NCBI GenBank assembly: GCA_023228195.1
Contig: JALOBR010000006.1
Span: 9,125 to 29,635, forward strand
Source of the DNA: Candidatus Omnitrophota bacterium
GTDB taxonomy: Bacteria; Omnitrophota; Gorgyraeia; Duberdicusellales; 4484-171
Direction: 5' to 3'
Length of the DNA stretch: 20,511 nt
A model generated the notes under the pieces. That model worked only from the letters and a program-made list of their open reading frames with translations. It did no database searches and was not told the origin of the DNA. Shown here one piece after another: positions 14,683 through 20,511 of the stretch. Positions within the stretch are counted from its first letter, which is position 1; the number at the start of each line of letters is the position of its first letter. A program made the translations under genes and the position numbers.

Positions 14683-16062
14683 GTGAAAGAATATAATTTA
14701 AGAGAATATCTTGGTTTAGATGAAATCGTCGGGCCGGTTTTTGTCATCCGTAACATCCATAATGTAGGCTATAATGAGCTTGTAGATGTGGTTGATAAGG
14801 ATGGCAAAGTGCGGTTAGGTATAGTCATAGAAGCGGGTAAAGGTTATGCTATAGTTGAAGTTTTAGGTGGAACCGGCGGACTTGCTTTGAAATCAAGCAA
14901 GGTAAGATTTAAAGAGGAACCGCTTATGGTTGGAGTCTCGGAGGATGTTTTAGGAAGAGTGTTCGACGGGCTCGGCAATCCGCTGGATGGAATGTCTAAG
15001 CCGCTTTACGAGGATTATGTTGACGTTAACGGTTTTGCCATAAATCCGACGGCGCGCGATTATCCTAAGAACATAATTGAAACAGGTATTTCATCTATAG
15101 ATGTAATGAATACGCTTATACGCGGGCAGAAACTTCCGATATTTTCCGGAAGCGGCCTTCCTCATGATTTAATTGCCACCCAGATTGCGCGTCAGGCGCA
15201 TGTAAAGAAAGAAAGTTTTTGCGTTATTTTTGTAGCGATGGGCGTTAAATATGATACTGCGAAATTTTTTATAAAAAGCTTCGAAGACTCAGGGGTCCTT
15301 GAGCGCGTAACCATGTTTTTAAGTTTGGCCGATAGTCCATCCATTGAAAGGTTGCTTACTCCAAAACTTGCGCTAAGCTGCGCCGAATTTTTGGCGTTTA
15401 AGAAAAATATGCATGTTTTAGTAATAATGACTGATATGTCAAACTACTGCGAAGCGTTGCGTGAACTTTCAACTATAAGAGGTGAAATCCCCGCAAGGAA
15501 GGGTTATCCCGGCTACCTCTATAGTGATTTGGCAAGTTTGTATGAACGCGCAGGGATGATTAAGGGCATAAACGGTTCTATAACTCAGCTCCCCGTGCTT
15601 ACTATGCCCAATGACGATATTACTCATCCTATACCAGATTTAACAGGTTATATCACTGAAGGACAAATCGTTCTTGAAAGGGGAATGTATTCAAGAGGGA
15701 TATATCCTCCGATAGCGGGACTGCCTTCATTGTCGCGCCTTATGAAAGATAACATCGGTGAAGGCTTAACCAGAGAAGACCATCCGGCGCTTGCTTCACA
15801 GCTATTTGCCTGTTATGCCAAGGTAAAAGATATCCGCGCGCTTGCTTCGATTATAGGCGAGGAAGAATTGTCTCCCTTGGATAATCTTTATCTTAAGTTC
15901 GGAGACGATTTCGAGAAGAAATTTTTAACTCAGGGTTATTACGAAAACCGTTCTCTTGAGCAAGGACTTGATCTTGGATGGCAGGTGCTTTCGGTTTTGC
16001 CTGCCGATGAACTTGTAAGAATACGCGAAGAAATGATCGATAAATATTATAAAAAAACCTAA
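14683..16062 (+). CDS. ntpB: V-type ATPase regulatory subunit B
   Basis: Non-catalytic nucleotide-site subunit of the head, 459 residues. It has the B-type degenerate P-loop (FSGSGLPHDLIATQIARQA), the VIMTDMSNYCEALRELS segment and the TQLPVLTMPNDDITHPIPDLTGYITEGQI signature. The start is GTG with a strong GGAGGGG 5-6 nt upstream. The final AAACCTAA of the gene takes part in a 10-bp hairpin with the following spacer. Confidence 0.96.
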   Translation: MKEYNLREYLGLDEIVGPVFVIRNIHNVGYNELVDVVDKDGKVRLGIVIEAGKGYAIVEVLGGTGGLALKSSKVRFKEEPLMVGVSEDVLGRVFDGLGNPLDGMSKPLYEDYVDVNGFAINPTARDYPKNIIETGISSIDVMNTLIRGQKLPIFSGSGLPHDLIATQIARQAHVKKESFCVIFVAMGVKYDTAKFFIKSFEDSGVLERVTMFLSLADSPSIERLLTPKLALSCAEFLAFKKNMHVLVIMTDMSNYCEALRELSTIRGEIPARKGYPGYLYSDLASLYERAGMIKGINGSITQLPVLTMPNDDITHPIPDLTGYITEGQIVLERGMYSRGIYPPIAGLPSLSRLMKDNIGEGLTREDHPALASQLFACYAKVKDIRALASIIGEEELSPLDNLYLKFGDDFEKKFLTQGYYENRSLEQGLDLGWQVLSVLPADELVRIREEMIDKYYKKT

Positions 16063-16084
16063 GAGCGATACTTGTTAGGTTTTT
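16053..16084 (+). terminator. Hairpin overlapping the ntpB stop codon, possible attenuator
   Basis: AAAAACCTAA (16053-16062, containing the TAA) pairs perfectly with TTAGGTTTTT (16075-16084) around a 12-nt loop. The U-run is in the stem itself and only a short GTCTAA follows, so a full terminator is doubtful. Partial termination or 3'-end protection before ntpD is possible. Confidence 0.4.
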
Positions 16085-16105
16085 GTCTAACTACTATCTA
16101 AAATT

Positions 16106-16723
16106 ATGAGAGCAAGCATAGCAGCAACAAAAACAAATCTTTTGCGGATTAAGAAAACTCTTTCTCTCACAGAGGAAGGCTACGAACTTCTTGATGAAAA
16201 AAGAAGGCTTCTCATAACTGAATTAACTTCTATAATACATGTTGTAGACAGGTTCCAGCGCGAGCTTGATGAGGCTTTGGCTAAAGCTTATGTTTTGGCG
16301 GATAGAGCAACCATTGTTGTGGGGCGACAAAAACTCGAGGCCCTTAGCATGGCTATGGATATAAAAAGTTCGGTTGCCATTTCTAATAGAAGGATTATGG
16401 GCGTGAATATTCCGGCAATAGACCTAAAAATTATCGAAAACGAACCATATTACAGTCCGGTAGGCGTAAGCTTCTATGTGGATGCGGTGGTTGTAAAATT
16501 TAAAGAAATCCTTAAATTAATTTCCCAACTCGCCGAGAAAAGAATCGCATTGCTGCGCATTGCAAAAGAAGTGCAAAAGACCATAAGAAAAGTAAATGCT
16601 CTTGAAAAAATTCATCTGCCGTATTATCGGCAAACTCTTAAATATATTAATGATAGCCTTGAAGAGGAAGCGCGGGGGGCATTCTCTATGCTTAAACTTA
16701 TCAAGGAAAGGTTGGGTAGATAA
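16106..16723 (+). CDS. ntpD: V-type ATPase subunit D (central shaft)
   Basis: Rotor-shaft subunit, 205 residues, mostly two long antiparallel helices. Family landmarks are the start TKTNLLRIKKTLSLTEEGYELLDEKRRLL (split by normal helix breaks), the central MGVNIPAIDL loop, and the C-terminal RKVNALEKIHLPYY followed by the EEEARGAFSMLKLIK region. The start lies 43 nt after ntpB without a visible Shine-Dalgarno. Its TAA shares a base with the ATG of the downstream stress protein gene. Confidence 0.94.
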   Translation: MRASIAATKTNLLRIKKTLSLTEEGYELLDEKRRLLITELTSIIHVVDRFQRELDEALAKAYVLADRATIVVGRQKLEALSMAMDIKSSVAISNRRIMGVNIPAIDLKIIENEPYYSPVGVSFYVDAVVVKFKEILKLISQLAEKRIALLRIAKEVQKTIRKVNALEKIHLPYYRQTLKYINDSLEEEARGAFSMLKLIKERLGR

Positions 16724-17208
16724 TGGCGAAAATATTAAATATTGCAGTTTCTCTTTCCGGAAGCGCAGCATCATTGATTACGGCAAAATACGCAATTTAT
16801 CTCTCGAAACAGTTAAATGCCAAGCTTTACGCTATATATGTAGTAGATGACAGGTCCTTGCATGAGTTGCTTAAGACAAGAATATTCGTAGAAATCGAGG
16901 CAGTTGAGTATGAGCGCGATTTAAAAGACCAGGGTGTAAATGCTCTAGAGAGGATAAAGAAAATGGCTGAGATGAAGAAGGTTGAATGCGAAACTTTGCT
17001 TCTTAAGGGTGTAGTGCATGAGGAAGTGGTAAGCAAAACAAAGGAGTTTTCGGTTGATTTACTGGTTATAGGGGAGCTTAAAGAAATAGTCTCGCGCCGG
17101 GAAATATTTTACGATGAAGGGGAAAGGATTTTCAGAGAATCGCCTTGCCCTGTTGTAGTCGTTAAAAATCCCGAACACGTTGAAAGTTTGTATAAGGAAT
17201 TAGAGTAA
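16723..17208 (+). CDS. Universal stress protein (UspA) family, coupled to the V-ATPase operon
   Basis: The 161-residue protein has the Usp alpha/beta fold: a beta-1 stretch (ILNIAVSLSGSAAS), a helix, YAIYVVDD, a long charged helix, and the C-terminal strands DLLVIGELK and PCPVVVVKNP. The nucleotide-binding signature Gx2Gx9G(S/T) of ATP-binding members is not met: the region reads GELKEIVSRREIFYDEGER, so it is probably a non-ATP-binding type. It overlaps ntpD by 1 nt, so it is translated with the ATPase and may respond to energy state or regulate the complex; that role is inferred from position only. Confidence 0.88.
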   Translation: MAKILNIAVSLSGSAASLITAKYAIYLSKQLNAKLYAIYVVDDRSLHELLKTRIFVEIEAVEYERDLKDQGVNALERIKKMAEMKKVECETLLLKGVVHEEVVSKTKEFSVDLLVIGELKEIVSRREIFYDEGERIFRESPCPVVVVKNPEHVESLYKELE

Positions 17209-17320
17209 TAATAAAAAGGCTGAAACTTACAAAACAACAAGGTATCCCGGCCAGTCTATATGCATAAAAATTCTCACGCTTGTTTACGAGCAGGATAATT
17301 TTTATTAGCTCGTCGGGATT

Positions 17321-17374
17321 AATTCGACTAGGTGATTTTTTAGACAGGAAGCCTAAAGAATCGCAAGTCTCATT
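17321..17374 (+). repeat. Hairpin element copy 4, ending at the IIA-gene Shine-Dalgarno (54 nt)
   Basis: Begins AATTCGACTA and ends AAGTCTCATT. GACT pairs with AGTC, and GGTGATTTTTTAG pairs with CTAAAGAATCGC in the register seen at 11250, allowing two G-U pairs. The element is followed by GAGGAGG, with GGAGG at 17377-17381, about 8 nt before ATG 17390. Just upstream CGAGC (17287-17291) pairs with GCTCG (17308-17312), another small hairpin. The 181-nt spacer holds no gene. Confidence 0.75.
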
Positions 17375-17389
17375 GAGGAGGTTTACGTA

Positions 17390-17860
17390 ATGAAGATATC
17401 GGATTATTTAAAAAAAGAATTTTGCATAATGGATCTAACGGCAACTACAAAAGAGCAGGCTATACGGGAGGTCGCTAACTGTCTTACCGTTAATGGCAAG
17501 ATAAAAGATAAGGAAAAATTTATAAGTGATATCTTAGAACGTGAAAGTTTAGGCTCAACAGGGATAGGCCACAAGGTTGCAATCCCTCATTCGCGCACTG
17601 AGGTGGTAAATGGTTTTGCTATAAGTTTCGGCCGCTCCAAAGAGGGGATTGATTTTAAGGCTTTAGATGGAGATAGAGTTAATCTTATTTTTCTTATGGG
17701 CGCAAATCCCAGCGAGCTTAACTTGTATTTAAGGTTGCTCGCTGAACTTTCGAGGCTACTTATGGAAAATTCTTTCCGTAGGGAATTGCTTTCCGCAAAT
17801 ACCGGCGAAGAGGTTGTTGATATAATAAAAAAATATGAAGCAAGCGGGTTAGTCAGGTAA
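17390..17860 (+). CDS. PTS fructose-type EIIA domain protein (PtsN-like)
   Basis: A single EIIA domain of the mannitol/fructose/Ntr class, 156 residues. The phosphorylated histidine is H67 in GHKVAIPHSRTEVV, and the surrounding GSTGIG and FGRSKEGIDFKALDGDRVNLIFLM segments are typical. No EIIB or EIIC domain is fused or adjacent, so it is more likely a regulatory EIIA (as in the nitrogen-type PTS) than part of a sugar importer. The stop shares a base with the start of glgC (TAATG), which suggests that phosphorylation state could be linked to glucan or ADP-glucose metabolism. The ribosome-binding site is strong. Confidence 0.9.
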   Translation: MKISDYLKKEFCIMDLTATTKEQAIREVANCLTVNGKIKDKEKFISDILERESLGSTGIGHKVAIPHSRTEVVNGFAISFGRSKEGIDFKALDGDRVNLIFLMGANPSELNLYLRLLAELSRLLMENSFRRELLSANTGEEVVDIIKKYEASGLVR

Positions 17861-19077
17861 TGAAAAAACAAAGAGGAGAAATTCTTTCCATGGTTATGGC
17901 GGGAGGCCGCGGCGAGCGGTTGTATCCTTTAACGCTTGAACGCACTAAACCATCGGTTCCTTTCGGTGGAAAATACAGAATAATAGATTTCGCTTTAAGC
18001 AACCTTATAAACTCCGGTATTTATTCCATATATGTATTGGTGCAATACAAGTCTCAATCATTGATTGAGCATATAAGGACCACCTGGAGCAAGGGCGGTG
18101 TGCTTACGAAGCATTTTGTGACAGTTGTGCCGCCTCAAATGAGGAAAAAGCAGGAATGGTACAGAGGCACGGCTGATTCCATATACCAGAATATAAATTT
18201 AGTTTACGATTTTAAACCAAGGTTTGTCGCGATATTTGCCGGGGACCATATTTACCGGATGAACATAAACGAAATGATTGATTATCATTTACGTAAAAAA
18301 GCCCACCTTACAATTTCTGTTATGCCTATGGAATCTAAATATTCCAGCCAATTCGGCATAGTCGGCGTAGGTGACGATAACAGGGTTAAGAATTTTGAGG
18401 AAAAACCGGTAATTTCAAACAAAAAGACGGTTTTTGCGTCAATGGGCAATTATATTTTTGATACGGATTTTCTTATAGACGTTCTTGAGGAAGATGCCAA
18501 AAGAGACACCAGCCGTGATTTTGGAAAAGATATAATACCCTATCTTGCCAAGAAACATGCAAAAGTTTACGCCTATGATTTTTCGAAAAATAGAATACCT
18601 GCCCTTAACAAATACGAAAGTCCTTTTTATTGGAAAGATGTAGGAACAATTGCGAGCTATTGGCAGGCGAATATGGATTTATTGGGTACATCTCCAAACC
18701 TTGACCTGGATAACCAGAGTTGGCCTATTTATGCTTCTAACTTGGAAAGCCCTCCGGCAAGAATTATAGGATCAGAAATAGAAAATTCCCTGATTTGCGA
18801 AGGTTCAAGAATATCAGGGGCAAAAATAAAAAATTCAATTATCGGGCGCGCGGTTAAAGTTGAGCAGGACTGCGTAATAGAAGATTCGATAGTAATGGAT
18901 TTTACCCACATACATAAAGGATCTCATTTGAAAAAGGTTATAACGGACCGTTTTAATATCATTCCTAAAGATAGCCGCATAGGTCATAATAAAAAAGAAG
19001 ACAGTGAGAATTACTATCGGGATTCTTCAGGAATTACCGTGGTAAAGCGCGGCTCAAGAAAAGCATATTATTTCTGA
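17860..19077 (+). CDS. glgC: Glucose-1-phosphate adenylyltransferase (ADP-glucose pyrophosphorylase)
   Basis: Makes ADP-glucose and PPi from ATP and glucose-1-phosphate. The 405 residues include the nucleotidyltransferase loop A14-GGRGERLYPLT, KPSVPFGGKYRIIDFALSN, the WYRGTADSIYQN and FAGDHIYRMN motifs, FEEKP, and a C-terminal left-handed beta-helix (repeating isoleucine-rich turns, about 295-380) that forms tetramers and carries the regulatory site. ADP-glucose feeds glycogen synthase or a TreT-type enzyme; treT lies in this window, but no glycogen synthase does. Start overlap with the IIA gene implies translational coupling. Confidence 0.95.
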   Translation: MKKQRGEILSMVMAGGRGERLYPLTLERTKPSVPFGGKYRIIDFALSNLINSGIYSIYVLVQYKSQSLIEHIRTTWSKGGVLTKHFVTVVPPQMRKKQEWYRGTADSIYQNINLVYDFKPRFVAIFAGDHIYRMNINEMIDYHLRKKAHLTISVMPMESKYSSQFGIVGVGDDNRVKNFEEKPVISNKKTVFASMGNYIFDTDFLIDVLEEDAKRDTSRDFGKDIIPYLAKKHAKVYAYDFSKNRIPALNKYESPFYWKDVGTIASYWQANMDLLGTSPNLDLDNQSWPIYASNLESPPARIIGSEIENSLICEGSRISGAKIKNSIIGRAVKVEQDCVIEDSIVMDFTHIHKGSHLKKVITDRFNIIPKDSRIGHNKKEDSENYYRDSSGITVVKRGSRKAYYF

Positions 19078-19079
19078 GG

Positions 19080-19171
19080 CGCAGATGACCGCGGATTGAA
19101 AATCACAGATGAGCGCAGATGAATTTTATCTGTGGCAATCTGTGATTCGCCATCTGTGACTATCTGTGTAA
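19080..19171. repeat. Palindromic intergenic repeat of CACAGATGA/ATCTGTG units
   Basis: The left half has GCAGATGA, CACAGATGA and GCAGATGA units; the right half has four ATCTGTG units. AATCACAGAT (19101-19110) is a perfect complement of ATCTGTGATT (19138-19147). It fills the glgC-nitroreductase spacer and ends 4 nt before the ATG, as the repeat at 11757 does. Confidence 0.82.
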
Positions 19172-19174
19172 AAC

Positions 19175-19708
19175 ATGGATGTATTTGAAGCAATAAAAAA
19201 GCGTAGAAGCGTAAGAGAATACCTGGATAAGCCTGTAGAAGAGCAAAAACTTAAGGAAATCCTTGAGGCCGCACGGCTTGCGCCATCCGCTTCCAATAAA
19301 CAAGAGTGGAGATTTGTTGTAGTTACGAATAAAGGATTACGAGAGCAGCTTGTAAAGGCTGCCAAGGGGCAAGCGTTTGTTGGACAGGTTCCGGTGGTTA
19401 TTGCCTGTTGCGCAGAAACAGATAACCATGTTATGACTTGCGGGCAATTATGTTATCCTATCGATGTGGCAATAGCCATAGATCACATAACGCTTAGAGC
19501 TGTTGAGTTAGGTCTTGGCACATGCTGGATCGGCGCATTTTGGGAAGACGAAGTAAGAAAAATTCTTGATATCCCGAAAGATATAAAAGTTGTTGAATTG
19601 CTTTGTTTAGGCTACGCAAAAGAGAAGTCTCAGCATCCAAAAGACAGGCTTGAAATAGGAAAAATAGTTTTTTCCGAAAAGTGGAATAAGCCTTACCAGG
19701 AAAAATAA
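19175..19708 (+). CDS. Nitroreductase family FMN oxidoreductase
   Basis: A 177-residue flavin enzyme of the NfsB/FRP fold, normally a homodimer with FMN, that reduces substrates using NAD(P)H. Visible signatures are KKRRSVREYLDKPV (FMN phosphate contact), AARLAPSASNKQEWRFVVV, and the C-terminal ELGLGTCWIGAF plus LCLGYAKE. The substrate cannot be read from sequence. No Shine-Dalgarno is present because the palindromic repeat reaches the start codon. Confidence 0.93.
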   Translation: MDVFEAIKKRRSVREYLDKPVEEQKLKEILEAARLAPSASNKQEWRFVVVTNKGLREQLVKAAKGQAFVGQVPVVIACCAETDNHVMTCGQLCYPIDVAIAIDHITLRAVELGLGTCWIGAFWEDEVRKILDIPKDIKVVELLCLGYAKEKSQHPKDRLEIGKIVFSEKWNKPYQEK

Positions 19709-20088
19709 AACTAATCAATTTAGGTCAAAGTTAATATCAGTTTATATCGCGCCAGCGTTAAGGAATTTTTGTTTATACATTTGCGGCGCTATATCCACAG
19801 CCTTAAGCCGTGGATGTATGTGTGTGCCGCTTAAGTATTAGCCTTTAAGGCTCGAGGAGTTATGGAGGGCTTCATTTTTCGCAGGGCAACCGGTTGATTT
19901 TTAGCGTTTGGGTGGTATAATTGACAAGTTTTTTAATCGACCCGCATAAATCTTCGGTTTTTAAGATGGTGTTTAATACGGGTCGATTAACCCTGTATAT
20001 AGCGAAGGCGGGGTGATGTAGAAGTTCAAAGCGTCTAATAAATAAAGTTTTTATATTAATAAAAGTATCTATTCTAAGGGAGGAATCC
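19709..20088. other. 380-nt gene-free region before pta with several hairpins
   Basis: No credible gene. Structures seen: GCGGC (19783-19787) with GCCGC (19826-19830) enclosing TATATCCAC/GTGGATGTA; a short perfect hairpin AGCCTT/AAGGCT near 19840-19852; and a 12-bp inverted repeat TTAATCGACCCG (19933-19944) with CGGGTCGATTAA (19979-19990) that encloses ATCTT/AAGAT. The last lies downstream of the best promoter, so it would be in the pta leader. No match to a known riboswitch could be made by eye. Confidence 0.6.
19894..19949 (+). promoter_or_regulatory. Two overlapping candidate promoters for pta
   Basis: TTGATT (19894-19899), 16 nt, perfect TATAAT (19916-19921). Sharing its first base with that -10 box, TTGACA (19921-19926) is followed after 18 nt by CATAAA (19945-19950). 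The first is the better pair and predicts a leader of about 160 nt. The second overlaps the left arm of the 12-bp inverted repeat, which could act as an operator. Confidence 0.45.
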
Positions 20089-20511
20089 ATGAATCCGATT
20101 ATCGAACGTATCAGAGCCAGGGCAAAACAAAATCCAAAAAAAATAATTTTTCCTGAAAGCAACGATGAACGTGTGCTTGAAGCAATAAAGTGTATCGAAA
20201 AAGAGCGCATCGCTATTCCCATGCTTCTTACCCAGGACAACCTTGAGCCGGAGAAGCAGGAAGAATTCGCCAACATTTTTTTTGAAAGGATGCAGGCAAA
20301 AGGCATAACTTTTGAGGAAGCCAGAGAAATGACTGAAACTCCTCTTAATTATGCCGCAATGATGGTCAGGCGTGGTTATGCTGACGGTTTTGTCGCTGGA
20401 GCAAAACTTACGTCTTCTTCAGTTATAAAAGCAGCTCTTAATTGTCTTGAGTTGGACAGAAGCATCGGCCTTATTTCCAGCTGTTTTTTAATGGCTGTTC
20501 CAAATTGCGAG
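20089..20511 (+). CDS. pta: Phosphate acetyltransferase, 3' partial
   Basis: Interconverts acetyl-CoA and acetyl phosphate; with acetate kinase it yields ATP and acetate. The gene is cut by the right edge, leaving the first 141 residues. They include the PTA/PTB family N-terminus (KKIIFPESNDERVLEA), the TPLNYAAMMVRRGYADGFVAGA segment and the start of TSSSVIKAAL with SSCFLMAVPN. The Shine-Dalgarno AGGGAGGA (20077-20084) lies 4-5 nt before ATG 20089. A phosphate butyryltransferase is the main alternative, but the DGFVAGA/TSSSVIKAAL pattern favours Pta. Confidence 0.93.
   Translation, partial: MNPIIERIRARAKQNPKKIIFPESNDERVLEAIKCIEKERIAIPMLLTQDNLEPEKQEEFANIFFERMQAKGITFEEAREMTETPLNYAAMMVRRGYADGFVAGAKLTSSSVIKAALNCLELDRSIGLISSCFLMAVPNCE

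Noticed and set aside
19862..19897. 11-codon frame with GAGGAG just upstream
   Set aside because: The spacing to the ATG is too short and it lies upstream of the predicted pta transcription starts.
19878..19900. GGGCAACC stretch resembling a part of the cyclic di-GMP (GEMM) riboswitch
   Set aside because: The other conserved GEMM segments and the tetraloop-receptor pair are absent, and the segment lies upstream of the best promoter.

Overview
The window is a gene-dense, AT-rich bacterial chromosome segment. Every supported gene lies on the + strand. The set (a complete bacterial V-type ATPase operon, a HAMP-linked GT20 synthase in an otsAB/DUF5752/treT cluster, a LeuT-like symporter, a PtsN-like IIA protein next to GlgC, and Pta) would fit a deep-branching candidate-phylum anaerobe such as Omnitrophota or a relative. 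That placement is an inference from gene content; no rRNA or other marker gene is present.

Layout. (1) 1-4357: trehalose cluster. It holds a trehalose-6-phosphate synthase whose reading frame enters from the left edge through a HAMP-like segment, a trehalose-6-phosphate phosphatase, a duplicated DUF5752-type protein and a TreT-like trehalose synthase. The last three genes are only 1 nt apart. (2) 4358-6266: a spacer with a good promoter and strong inverted repeats, then a LeuT-like Na+/amino-acid symporter overlapped by a 35-codon MetS-like membrane protein. (3) 6337-7592: a secreted or anchored class A beta-lactamase-fold serine hydrolase and a YggT protein. (4) 7776-17208: V-ATPase operon in the order G/H-like stalk, C, I, K, F, E, A, B, D, followed by an overlapping universal stress protein gene. 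(5) 17390-19077: PTS-type IIA protein overlapping glgC. (6) 19175-19708: nitroreductase. (7) 19709-20088: gene-free leader with promoters and hairpins. (8) 20089-20511: start of pta, cut by the right edge.

How the genes may work together. GlgC makes ADP-glucose. TreT-type enzymes join a nucleotide-glucose to glucose to give trehalose in one step, and OtsA/OtsB give a two-step route, so the window encodes both trehalose synthesis and a likely glucosyl donor. The V-ATPase either makes ATP from, or builds, the ion gradient that a LeuT-type symporter uses. Pta belongs to acetate/acetyl-phosphate metabolism and suggests fermentative growth.

Most unusual signal. The spacers carry at least four copies of a small hairpin element that shares 5'-AATTC and 3'-YCATT ends, with inner stems that covary between copies: 4458-4524 (inverted), 11250-11303, 11352-11417 and 17321-17374. 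Two copies end 0-1 nt before the Shine-Dalgarno sequence of ntpK and of the IIA gene. Two other palindromic spacer repeats (11757-11850 and 19080-19171) end just before start codons and leave no Shine-Dalgarno sequence. The ntpA-ntpB spacer can form a pseudoknot.
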